Part shown: positions 1 through 6,263 of the stretch, piece after piece
How positions within the stretch are numbered: the first letter of the stretch is position 1
How the letters are laid out: the number at the start of each line of letters is the position of its first letter
DNA from: Streptomyces sp. NRRL F-5122
GTDB taxonomy: Bacteria; Actinomycetota; Actinomycetes; Streptomycetales; Streptomycetaceae
Direction of reading: 5' to 3'
Length of the DNA: 7,891 bases
Assembly: GCF_001507435.1 (NCBI RefSeq)
Contig: NZ_LMWH01000017.1
Coordinates: forward strand, 1 to 7,891
The notes under the pieces: generated by a model
Seen by the model: the letters and a program-made list of their open reading frames with translations, nothing else
Database searches by the model: none
Told to the model about the DNA's origin: nothing
Position numbers and translations under genes: made by a program

Positions 1-264
1 CAGTCCAGCCAAAGCCCTGCGCAGCCGCGCCACATCCAGCCGCCCGCAATTCAACCCGCCATACAGAGCACCATGACCACGCCGGTGCTCAGGAGCCAGC
101 GACAACTCGACCAGCGTCTTCACCGGCCCGTCCGTGCACAGCAGAGCATCGACGAGCTCGAACAACTCGTCGCCCCGCGCTTCCAAACAGTCATAGAGAT
201 CCCGGCGAAACCTGGACAACACAGCAAGAGGGTCGACGCAGGCGACCTCATCCAGCACACTCAT
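1..264 (-). CDS. Transposase, N-terminal part (runs off the left edge)
   Basis: An open frame of 88 codons starts at the ATG complementary to 262-264 and continues without a stop through position 1. The product begins MSVLDEVACVDPLAVLSRF and contains DELFELVDALLCTDGPVK and LSLAPEHRRGHGALYGGLN. I recognise this as the N-terminal region of a transposase very common in Streptomyces (the group called NF041680 in recent annotation, related to the IS701/DDE type). The catalytic DDE core would lie beyond the left edge and cannot be seen, so intactness is unknown. Bases 265 to about 400 probably form the IS end: this stretch is less GC-rich than its surroundings and holds no other gene. I could not fix the terminal inverted repeat, because the other end is outside the window. 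Confidence 0.75.
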   Translation of the reverse strand, partial: MSVLDEVACVDPLAVLSRFRRDLYDCLEARGDELFELVDALLCTDGPVKTLVELSLAPEHRRGHGALYGGLNCGRLDVARLRRALAGL

Positions 265-718
265 TCACACGGCCGTTCTGTGACACTTCGAAGCTCGACA
301 CTCCGAAGAATCACGGGCGGCCGTACCCGTTGTCAGGCGAACAGCAAACCCCATCAAGCAGTGATCTTCACACAGTTAAACGTCAAGCTTAGACACCGCG
401 TTGTCTCCCGGGAGTGATCGCGCACGCCCCTGACGCCTCGTATGCCAGCGGGCAGCCGTGGGCGGTCAGACAAACGAACGACGCCGACTCAGCGTCCCGT
501 TCTTCACCAACTCAAGGACAGCCTTGCGGTTCTGCAGCCGACCACGTCGTATCTGCCGTCTTGGGTCCGTTCAATCTTCCAGCCGTGCTGGCCCAGGCGC
601 GCCGAGGATTCGACGCCCTTGGGGGCGGGCCTCGGATGCCCGAACTGGCTTGGGCCTGGGCCAACAGGACTGCTCTCAGGTAGCGCATCGGTCAGATGAC
701 CGATGCAATCTCCATGGA
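265..718. other. Intergenic stretch without a convincing gene
   Basis: The first about 135 bases are probably the leader and end of the transposase to the left. Between about 478 and 600 the minus strand reads GWKIERTQDGRYDVV and then, after a one-base frame change, NRKAVLELVKNGTLSRRRSF before a stop. This could be the tail of a degraded gene, but I do not recognise the family and would not call it. Several overlapping plus-strand frames are open here, but they have no ribosome binding site and no recognisable product. The stretch ends in the palindrome at 685-706 and a TAG at 719-721. That TAG closes the frame of the gene remnant that follows. Confidence 0.5.
685..706. promoter_or_regulatory. 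22-bp palindrome, possible repressor operator
   Basis: GCATCGGTCA at 685-694 is followed by GA and then the exact reverse complement TGACCGATGC at 697-706. Perfect 10-bp arms around a 2-base centre are the usual size of a dimeric repressor site. The core GGTC-N4-GACC loosely resembles operators of FadR-like GntR regulators. It lies 16 bases before the remnant gene at 722 and could have controlled the amidohydrolase operon. However, a recombination junction seems to lie between the two, so it may belong to lost DNA. The regulator family is an inference. Confidence 0.35.
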
Positions 719-721
719 TAG

Positions 722-958
722 GGTCCGACACTGCTGGCACGTCAGATGGAGCTGTTGGCGTTGCTAGTGCTGGCCTCGACGCGCGGCCTGGTGGCCGGCG
801 GGACGCTCGTCGTCGACGGCGCCAACGCCGACGGCTTGGTCGACGTGGAGGCCATCGGCGGCTACGACCCGCACCGGGCGGGGGTCGCCCGCGGCAGCCG
901 GGTAACGTTGGACGCCTTGCATCTGCTGGCCACCGAGTACGGAAGAGACGAGAAGTGA
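722..958 (+). pseudogene. 3' remnant of an unidentified gene, overlapping the amidohydrolase
   Basis: An open frame follows the TAG at 719-721 and ends at TGA 956-958, overlapping the next gene's GTG start (GTGA). The first ATG is at 746 (70 residues). It has no ribosome binding site, and protein-like sequence already begins before it (PTLLARQ), so I read this as the tail of a longer gene cut near 720. The visible sequence includes GGTLVVDGANADGLVDVEA, then GGYDPHRAGVARGSRVTL and ends DALHLLATEYGRDEK. Third positions are mostly G or C, as in a real Streptomyces gene. I do not recognise the family. The GTGA overlap implies that it was co-translated with the amidohydrolase, and therefore possibly acted in the same nucleoside or purine-like pathway. 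Confidence 0.6.
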
Positions 959-2268
959 GCGCTCAGGACGCCGATCTGCTGGTGCACGGCGGCGATGTGC
1001 TGACCGTCGACGCGGCGGGCTCCGTCGTCCCCGATGGCGCGATCGCCGTACGGGACGGCGAGATCCTCGCCGTGGGTCCCACTGCAGAGGTGCGCGCGGC
1101 GTACCGCGCCGCCGAGGAGATCGACGCCTCGGGATGCCTTGTGCTCCCCGGGCTGGTCAACACGCACACCCACCTGGCGATGACCCTGCTGCGGGGCTGC
1201 GCCGACGATGTCGACCTGCAGGAGTTCCTGGCCCGCGTGATCCCCCGCGAGGCCGAGCTGCTGTCGCCGCGGGCCGTGGCCGCGGGCGTGCGGGTGGCCG
1301 TGGCGGAGAGCGTACGGGCTGGGGTCACCACGGGCCTGGACATGTACTGGTTCCACGAGGCCGCCGAGGAGGCCGCGCGGGCGGCGGGCTGGCGGCTGCT
1401 GGCTGGCCCGACCTTCATGGACGTGCCCGGGCCGCCGGACGGCCGCCCGTACGGCGACCGCATGGCCTGGGCAGCGGCCGACCTGGCCGCGCGGACCGGC
1501 CGGGCGCCGTGCACTCGCCCGGTGGTCTTCGCACATAGCGCCTACACCCTCGACCCCGAGCAGCTCGTCGCGATCTCCACGCTCGCCCGTGAGCACGGCG
1601 CGCTGCTGCACGTCCACGCGGCGGAGAACGCGGCCGAGGTCGCGATGGTGGTCGAGGCGCACGGCAAGCGGCCGGTCGAGCTGCTGGACTCCCTCGGTGT
1701 CCTCGGGCCCGACGTGCTGCTGGCGCACGCCGTCGACCTGACCGACGACGAGATCACCGCGCTGGCCAGGACCGGCACGTCCGTGGCGCACTGCCCGGTC
1801 TCCAACCTGAAGCTGGGCTGCGGCATCGCCCGCGTCCCGGAACTGCTGGCCGCGGGCGTCACCGTCGGTCTCGGCACCGACGGTGTGGTGAGTTCCAACA
1901 CCCTCGACGTCCTGGGCGCGGTGCGGGCGGCCGCACTGGTGCACAAGGCCGCCGGCGACCCGACCGCCGTCGGCGCGGAACAGGCGGTGCGGATGGCGAC
2001 GATCGAGGCCGCCCGCGCGCTGGGCCTCGCCGGCCACCTCGGCTCGCTGGAGCCGGGCAAGCGCGCCGACCTGGCCGTGCTCGACCTCGACGGTCCGCAC
2101 CTCACGCCGCGCCACGACCCCTGGTCGATGCTGGCGTACGCGTCCGCGGCCGCGGACGTACGGGACACCATCGTTGACGGCCGGGTCCTCATGCGCGACC
2201 GCGTCCTGCTCACCCTCGACGAAGCCGCCGCGTTGCGCGAGCTGGAGGCTCTGGCGGGACGCGCATGA
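955..2268 (+). CDS. Amidohydrolase of the TrzA/AtzA/MtaD type (MTA/SAH deaminase-like)
   Basis: This intact 437-residue cytosolic metal-dependent hydrolase starts at GTG 955, overlapping the previous stop. The open frame extends upstream to 703, but that stretch is an arginine-rich shadow of the previous gene, so 955 is preferred. After an N-terminal beta region (residues 1-65), the metal-site HxH appears as NTHTHLAM (His71, His73). HVHAAE follows (His219, His221, Glu224), then LLAHAVDL (His258) and GLGTDG (Asp309). The block SNLKLGCGIARVPELLAAGV is characteristic of the MtaD/TrzA group. The C-terminus closes the composite beta domain with GSLEPGKRADLAVLDLD. Family members remove amino or chloro groups from rings such as methylthioadenosine, S-adenosylhomocysteine, 8-oxoguanine or s-triazines. 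The substrate cannot be read from sequence; MTA/SAH deaminase is the nearest general label. All expected metal ligands are present, so it is probably functional. Confidence 0.9.
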   Translation: MSAQDADLLVHGGDVLTVDAAGSVVPDGAIAVRDGEILAVGPTAEVRAAYRAAEEIDASGCLVLPGLVNTHTHLAMTLLRGCADDVDLQEFLARVIPREAELLSPRAVAAGVRVAVAESVRAGVTTGLDMYWFHEAAEEAARAAGWRLLAGPTFMDVPGPPDGRPYGDRMAWAAADLAARTGRAPCTRPVVFAHSAYTLDPEQLVAISTLAREHGALLHVHAAENAAEVAMVVEAHGKRPVELLDSLGVLGPDVLLAHAVDLTDDEITALARTGTSVAHCPVSNLKLGCGIARVPELLAAGVTVGLGTDGVVSSNTLDVLGAVRAAALVHKAAGDPTAVGAEQAVRMATIEAARALGLAGHLGSLEPGKRADLAVLDLDGPHLTPRHDPWSMLAYASAAADVRDTIVDGRVLMRDRVLLTLDEAAALRELEALAGRA

Positions 2269-2313
2269 CCTCCGTCCTCATGACAGGGCCGATGCGTGGC
2301 ATGCGCCTCGGTG

Positions 2314-2342
2314 CGGGGCCCGTGGCATGTGTACTGGCCCCG
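2314..2342. terminator. Possible bidirectional terminator
   Basis: CGGGGCC at 2314-2320 can pair with GGCCCCG at 2336-2342 across a 15-base loop. It sits between the amidohydrolase stop (2268) and the end of the minus-strand peptidase remnant (2355), where two converging genes would share a terminator. There is no T run on either strand, which is common for actinomycete terminators but leaves the call uncertain. Confidence 0.35.
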
Positions 2343-2354
2343 GACCCCGCCGAA

Positions 2355-2782
2355 CTACATCCCGCGGTAGGCGTCGTAGATCGACAACGTCGCCTTGTCA
2401 CCCTTGGTGTCTGTCACCTCGGCGCGGAAGGAAATACCTTTGCCGACCGAGGGATTCCGTACCACCACCTTGCCGTGTCTGACCGTCAACGCCTTCCAGT
2501 TCTTTCCGCCATCGTAGGAAACATAGCCCCGCAGAGACATAACATTCTGGGGTCTGACAGCTGAGCCAAGAACTCGTATCGGAATGGCATCATGCGGCCG
2601 GCTTTGGCCGTGGAGTCCATGGCCAGCACTGGAGAAAACTGCGCCGTGAACATCGGCAGCCTCGGCAGCCTGGTCTCCGCTCGTCGCTTTCGATGTGAAC
2701 GTCCATCTGGCCTCAATGCGGCTGGAGACCCGACCCGGCTGCTGCGCCTGAGCGAAGTTACCAGCCTGTGCGTGCCGCCTGC
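2355..2782 (-). pseudogene. C-terminal remnant of a secreted S8 (subtilisin-like) peptidase
   Basis: The last about 140 residues of a large Streptomyces S8 serine peptidase can be rebuilt from three frames. From the N-terminal side: RLVTSLRRSS (about 2781-2735); VSSRIEARWTFTSKATSGDQ (to about 2672); then after a shift ETRLPRLPMFTAQFSP and LAMDSTAKAGRMMPFRYEF (to about 2558); then after another shift VRPQNVMSLRGYVSYDGG, NPSVGKGISFRAEVTDTKG and IYDAYRGM, ending at the TAG complementary to 2355-2357. The WTFTSK...LDSTA...VSYDGGKNWK...SFRAEVTD...DAYR order matches the C-terminal beta domains of these roughly 1,100-residue exported proteases. The catalytic Asp/His/Ser domain is absent, and at least three frameshifts are needed, so this is a dead fragment. 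The upstream part is cut at about 2782, directly against the next remnant. The family call rests on recalled homologues. Confidence 0.7.
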
Positions 2783-2783
2783 C

Positions 2784-3655
2784 TTCGTTCACCAGATCAC
2801 GAAGTACGACCCCGCCGATCCTGACGAACACGGCAGCTACCGGGGCGCGGAGGAGGCCGTCAGCGACCACGAGCCGGTCGAGGCCGGGTATCTGGAGGCG
2901 ATCTCCGCGTTCGCGGAAGCTGCGCGCGTTGACCGGTTGGAGATTCGTGAGCCCTCTGTCGCCGGGTTCGTCCACCTCGGTGCTCAGCCGGCGGTCGAGG
3001 GGCACGGTCTCAGCGGGCTCTTCCCGGCTGACCTCACCGGCTACCACGAGGGGCGGAGGTCTCCCTGGCGGTGGCCCTGGAGCTGATCCGCGTCATGCTC
3101 CGTGAGCAGGGAGACCGGTGCCGGCTGGAAGCAGGGGACCTTTTTCACCGTGCACGTCGGATGGGACCAGTACGTGTACGTAGGCAGCGACCAGCCCTGC
3201 ACAGACGGCGTGGCCCGTACGCGAGAACTCGGCCTCTTCGCGGAACGGCTGCCGGCCTCCCACGCCGCGGAACCAGAGGTGACGGAAGCCGCCGACGAAG
3301 GCTTCTGGGCGTCGGTGCGCACCGAGCTGGCGGCGCAACAAGGCCTGGTCTGGAAGAGACCGCCGTCGCCAACACCACACGCTGGCACCGTCTCACCACG
3401 AAAACCTCAACGCAGTGCGCGCCGGTCTCGGCCCGCGCGCCCTGCTGACCGTCTGGCCCGACCTGCAACCCGACGTCGGCGCGGTCCCGACCGCACTGCC
3501 GTCCGAAGGGCACATCGAGTTCGTCTGGGAGACGAAGGACGGAACGATCAGAGACGTGACCGTCGATGAGACCGGGTACCAGGAGCTCGCTGCCCTGGTG
3601 GCCGACGCGCGAGCGGCCCGCGCCCTGCCCCTCTACACCGACGAACGCAGTCCAC
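2784..3655 (+). pseudogene. Frameshifted, truncated relative of a Streptomyces S1-domain RNA-binding protein
   Basis: Five frame segments join into one recognisable protein. Segment 1 (2784 to about 3050) has FVHQITKYDPADPDEHGSY, DRLEIREPSVAGFVHLG and GLFPADLTGYHE. Segment 2 (to about 3144) has VSLAVALELIRVMLREQGD and CRLEAGDLF. Segment 3 (to about 3347) has TVHVGWDQYVYVGSDQPC and ARTRELGLFAERL. Segment 4 (to about 3396) has LEETAVANTTRWHRLT. Segment 5 (to about 3655) has NLNAVRAGLGPRALLTVWPD, EFVWETKDGTIRDVTVDE and RALPLYTDERSPL. I recall intact Streptomyces proteins beginning MFVHQITKYDPADRD with this order that end in an S1 RNA-binding domain. That C-terminal part is missing here. The normal ATG is replaced: the codon before TTC GTT CAC is GCC, although an in-frame GTG lies at 2772. 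Four frameshifts, some at short runs such as the T run near 3140 and the A run near 3398, plus truncation make this a pseudogene. Confidence 0.7.
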
Positions 3656-3863
3656 TTGTCAGTGGAGGTCTGTTGGCAAGCGGACCTTGGCTGCATGCGC
3701 GATCCGCTCATTCACCATGCCCCACACCGGCCCATGTCGGGTACGCCGCAGTCCCGAGACGGGCTGCAGGTGAGGATCGGAAACGTACGGGGAGTCGCCG
3801 GGGTTCCTCGGCGCTGGGAGCCGGCGCAACAAGGGCACTCGTACGGACGTGGACACGCAGGGG

Positions 3864-4251
3864 TCACGAGCCCCGGCGCAGGAGTCTGCCCTGCGGCCAG
3901 TCCGCCCCGAGAAGCAGGTCGATTTTCTCGGCGTACTCGAAGAGCAGTGTCGCGTCCTGCCCGAGATCCTCAAAGGTGCCTATGAGGTTGGCGCCGTCCT
4001 GCCTCCTGAGAAAAGCGGGACCGTACGACGCCTACGCCGTCCCAGTTCCACCAGGAGGCATGGACGGCGTCGTCGTGTCGGCGCTTCAGTTCGTGCGCGT
4101 CGTCCCACTGAAGGGTCTCGGCCAGTGCGGCGGCCTGCGGAATGCTCCGGCGTGACTGTGCCACCAGCATGTTGTGAAGGTCCGACCACCTCTTGTCGAC
4201 CACCGAGAAGCCGCCTTGATCGCCTCGAAGGAGCAGGATGAGCCGTTTCAT
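3864..4251 (-). pseudogene. Unidentified 128-residue protein with a one-base frameshift
   Basis: The ATG complementary to 4249-4251 follows GGAGG with a 5-base gap. A GTG 12 bases upstream is an alternative start. The product starts MKRLILLLRGDQGGFSVVD, then KRWSDLHNMLVAQSRRSIPQ, ETLQWDDAHELKRRHDDAV and NWDGVGVVRSRF. At codon 80 the frame meets TTTT (complement of 4011-4014). Without one T, reading continues LRRQDGANLIGTFEDLGQD, ATLLFEYAEKIDLLL and ends ...LLRRGS at the TGA complementary to 3864-3866. Both halves look protein-like, and the corrected length is a whole number of codons (129 with stop). As written, the frame runs on to 3970 with an unrelated tail. The protein looks soluble, charged and helical, with no signal peptide or clear motif, and I do not recognise the family. 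A slipped base, a sequencing error or programmed slippage are all possible; simple mutation seems likeliest in this decayed region. Confidence 0.6.
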
Positions 4252-4623
4252 GGCTGCCTCCACAAGGCCCGCCCGCGAGCATAATGGCGCCGATCAGCCC
4301 ATAGAGACGTTCGCGGAAGGCGAGGTCTGCTTCATCCGATCCTCCGTGGCGCCCCACCCTGAAGGTGGAGATGTCCACGTTCGGGCGGGCACTCGGGGCC
4401 GGTGATGTCCATGGCGAAGGAAGGGCCGCCGTCCAGGTGAGTTTTCATCCGGTAGGAGAAGGCATGCCCAGGTGCGGCCAATCATCTGACATGCAAGGAT
4501 TTTGTCGGCCGGGGTGGTTCCACCGCCACCGCTTTCTGCGCACCCACAGGTTCGGCGAGTTCTAGGTGAGCGATTCCAAGGTGTCGGCTGCGCGGATAAG
4601 GGGAGGGAGCCCAACGTCAGTGT
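4252..4623. other. Intergenic stretch between the unknown protein and the IS982 element
   Basis: I see no gene here that I would call. Both strands have open frames, including one on the minus strand reading ADLAFRERLYGLIGAIM just upstream of the 128-residue protein. None has a clear start and stop consistent with its surroundings. The last about 60 bases before 4624 probably belong to the left end of the IS982 element and include a purine-rich AAGGGGAGGGAG that can serve as the transposase ribosome binding site. The inverted repeat cannot be confirmed, because the element's right end is missing. Confidence 0.45.
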
Positions 4624-5547
4624 GTGAAGACAGAGTTGGACTCCCTCGCCACTGCACTCTATGTGAAGACCGACGACCTGCTGAAGGCATCGCCGCATCT
4701 GGCGCCCTGGCGTCCGACGGTCGGGATCGCTCCGCGACTGACCGATGCCGAGCTGGTCACGCTCGCGATGGTGCAGGCCATGCTGGGCTTCACCTCCGAG
4801 GCCAAGTGGCTTCGTCATGCCCGCTCCCACCTGCGGCATCTCTTCCCCTACCTGCCGAAGCAGCCCGGCTACAACAAGCGCCTGCGCAAGGCCGCCGAGC
4901 TGCTGCGGCGGGTGACCCGGCTGCTGGCCACCGACACCTCTGTATGGAGCGACGACGTGTGGATCGTGGACTCCACGCCGGTGGAATACGGACGCTCCCG
5001 CGAGACCGTCAAACGCTCCGACCTGGCCGGATGGGCCGAGTACGGGTACTGCGCCAACCACAGCCGCTTCTTCTGGGGCCTGCGCCTGCACCTGGTGTGC
5101 ACCCTCCAGGGCCTGCCGATCGCCTTCGCCCTGACCGGGGCCAAGGCCGACGAACGCGAGACCCTGCTGGACCTGCTCGCCGCCGAACCGCACCTCGTCG
5201 CTGCCCGGCCTGGACAGACGCTGATCGGCGACAAAAACTACTTCGGCCGCGACTTCGAGCACCAGGTGGCCGAGCAGGACATCCGGCTGCTGCGGCCGGC
5301 CCGCAAGGGCGAGCCGGAACGGCCCGGGGCTCCGCTGTTCAAGCCGTTACGGCAGGTCATCGAGTCCGTCAACGGTAGGCGGTCCCTGCGCAGTGAAGTC
5401 GCTGAAGGGCCACGCCAGATGTGCACCCAGAGGCCTCGCCGCCCCGTGACCCGCCGACGGGTCACGGGGCACCCGATGCAAAAACAACGAGGTCGCCGGC
5501 CGGCACCCGGTCGGGACGGGCTGCGCCTCGTGAAGAGGATGTGGTGA
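4624..5547 (+). CDS. IS982-family transposase with replaced C-terminus
   Basis: GTG start at 4624, preceded by a purine-rich ribosome binding site; the frame is open for 307 codons. The first 250 residues follow Streptomyces IS982 transposases closely: TELDSLATALYVKTDDLL, TDAELVTLAMVQAMLGF, GYNKRLRKAAELLRRV, then the DDE domain. The three catalytic acidic residues are visible: Asp116 in WIVDSTPVEYG, Asp203 in LIGDKNYFG and Glu247 in LRQVIESVN. Intact relatives then continue with a sequence close to ETFKGQLDLERHGG for about 40-50 more residues. Here homology stops after Asn250 (about 5373), and the rest of the frame is an arginine-rich read-through of unrelated DNA. The catalytic core is present, but the helical C-terminus and the right inverted repeat are gone, so the copy is probably immobile. 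The frame could be annotated intact by length alone, which would mislead. Confidence 0.85.
   Translation: MKTELDSLATALYVKTDDLLKASPHLAPWRPTVGIAPRLTDAELVTLAMVQAMLGFTSEAKWLRHARSHLRHLFPYLPKQPGYNKRLRKAAELLRRVTRLLATDTSVWSDDVWIVDSTPVEYGRSRETVKRSDLAGWAEYGYCANHSRFFWGLRLHLVCTLQGLPIAFALTGAKADERETLLDLLAAEPHLVAARPGQTLIGDKNYFGRDFEHQVAEQDIRLLRPARKGEPERPGAPLFKPLRQVIESVNGRRSLRSEVAEGPRQMCTQRPRRPVTRRRVTGHPMQKQRGRRPAPGRDGLRLVKRMW
5441..5470. repeat. Perfect 13-bp hairpin, terminator-like
   Basis: GCCCCGTGACCCG at 5441-5453 is followed by the 4-base loop CCGA and the exact reverse complement CGGGTCACGGGGC at 5458-5470. This is the strongest simple hairpin in the window. It lies in the unrelated sequence after the IS982 breakpoint, inside the read-through frame. 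It may be a rho-independent-type terminator of a lost gene (no T run on either side) or a protein-binding palindrome. Confidence 0.6.
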
Positions 5548-5589
5548 ACAGGAGCGGGATGGCGTCGGCGTAGTCGTAGCCGCCGCTAA

Positions 5590-5622
5590 ATGACAGTGCT
5601 GGTCCTGGGCGTGCCGTAGAGT
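5590..5622 (+). promoter_or_regulatory. Possible promoter of the tRNA
   Basis: TAGAGT at 5617-5622 matches a common -10 hexamer of the main Streptomyces sigma factor and lies 11 bases before the mature tRNA start, as expected for a tRNA promoter. The only -35-like hexamer is ATGACA at 5590-5595. Its 21-base spacing is longer than the usual 17-18, so activity is uncertain. Confidence 0.35.
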
Positions 5623-5633
5623 GGGGACACCGA

Positions 5634-5707
5634 CGCGAGGTGGAGCAACTCGGTAGCTCGCTGGGCTCATAACCCAGAGGTCGCAGGTTCAAATCCTGTC
5701 CCCGCTA
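5634..5707 (+). tRNA. Initiator-type tRNA-Met (anticodon CAT)
   Basis: A 74-base cloverleaf without encoded CCA. The acceptor strands are CGCGAGG (5634-5640) and CCCCGCT (5700-5706), with A73 at 5707. The D stem is GAGC/GCTC, the anticodon stem CTGGG/CCCAG with loop CTCATAA (anticodon CAT at 5668-5670), and the T arm GCAGG-TTCAAAT-CCTGT. The unpaired first position (C1 against U72) and three G:C pairs next to the anticodon loop are hallmarks of the initiator tRNA, so it should carry formylmethionine and start translation. Compared with the Streptomyces initiator sequence as I remember it (CGCGGGG acceptor, GAGCAGC in the D arm), this copy has A5 facing C68 and A at position 15 instead of G. 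It may therefore be a second, slightly decayed copy or an integration-site duplicate. Flanking DNA on both sides is IS debris. Confidence 0.9.
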
Positions 5708-5714
5708 CGATCCG

Positions 5715-5753
5715 CCGGCCCTCCCCTCCGCTTCAATCGGAGAAGAGGGCCGG
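5715..5753 (+). terminator. Terminator after the tRNA
   Basis: CCGGCCCTC (5715-5723) pairs with GAGGGCCGG (5745-5753). Inside it, CTCCG (5726-5730) pairs with CGGAG (5738-5742). It begins 7 bases after the tRNA ends and is followed by TGTCGTCT, fitting a transcription stop for the single tRNA gene. Confidence 0.75.
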
Positions 5754-5884
5754 TGTCGTCTATGCCCGGGTCCGATAGTGAAGCCCGGTGGTGAGCAGGA
5801 AGGCCGGGGAGACTCAGGGTGCCCTCAGCAAGCTCTAGCTGGATGACGCCTTGGTCCAAAACAGGTTGGCAGGCAGCCCTCAAC

Positions 5885-6169
5885 GGGCACTTGCTCGCGG
5901 AGGGTATGTCCGCAGCCGCGGGTGGAGCACACCAGACGCCGCACCCGCACACGGACCACCACCCGCCGCCCGTCGACCGGTACGTCAGCCACAGTCCGCC
6001 AGTGATAGCCGTGCACCCGCCCCGACGACACCCCGCACACCGGACACGGCGCCATGTCCTGCAGCGTTCGCGCCCGCACCACGATCCGCTCACCCTCGTC
6101 GGCCACGTCCTCCGTGACCAGCGGGGACAGACCCGAAAACACCGTTTGCACACGCTCGTTGGCATCCAT
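5885..6169 (-). pseudogene. N-terminal fragment of an ISL3-family transposase
   Basis: From the ATG complementary to 6167-6169 the minus strand encodes MDANERVQTVFSGLSPLVTE, RIVVRARTLQDMAPCPVCGV, GRVHGYHWRTVADVPVDGRR and RVRRLVCSTRGCGHTLREQV. This is the zinc-finger DNA-binding N-terminus of ISL3-family transposases: Cys42-x2-Cys45 and Cys81-x4-Cys86 form the metal site. Intact relatives of about 400-500 residues continue with a helix-turn-helix and a DDE catalytic domain. Here homology stops after Pro95 (about 5885). The frame then runs through unrelated sequence to a stop at 5825. Upstream, 6204-6232 (minus strand GGCCCTGTCTCACTTTCGGT) looks like the element's terminal repeat, but its partner is missing so it cannot be confirmed. 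The fragment lacks catalysis and is dead. Confidence 0.8.
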
Positions 6170-6263
6170 CACATGAAGGTCAACGACCCTCACAACTCTC
6201 CGTCACCACCGAAAGTGAGACAGGGCCGTTGATTAGACACTCCCGGTCCCGGCCCCCGCGAGT

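Noticed and set aside
703..957. Upstream extension of the amidohydrolase to an ATG at 703 (521 residues)
   Set aside because: The extra 84 residues are arginine- and glycine-rich, a typical out-of-frame translation of the overlapping remnant gene. The amidohydrolase fold naturally starts at the GTG at 955.
862..2115. 417-residue minus-strand open frame
   Set aside because: It is antisense to the intact amidohydrolase and has no recognisable domain; long antisense frames are common in very GC-rich genes.
2265..2564. Downstream gene starting at the ATGA overlapping the amidohydrolase stop
   Set aside because: There is no recognisable product; from about 2355 the frame is antisense to the peptidase remnant, so only about 30 codons would be its own.
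3656..3863. Minus-strand frame ending MVNERIAHAAKVRLPTDLH as a separate gene
   Set aside because: It has no ribosome binding site or start, overlaps the unknown protein in another frame, and matches nothing I recognise. This gap is best left as non-coding.
4294..5262. 322-residue minus-strand open frame
   Set aside because: It is mostly antisense to the IS982 transposase, whose motifs are unambiguous on the plus strand.
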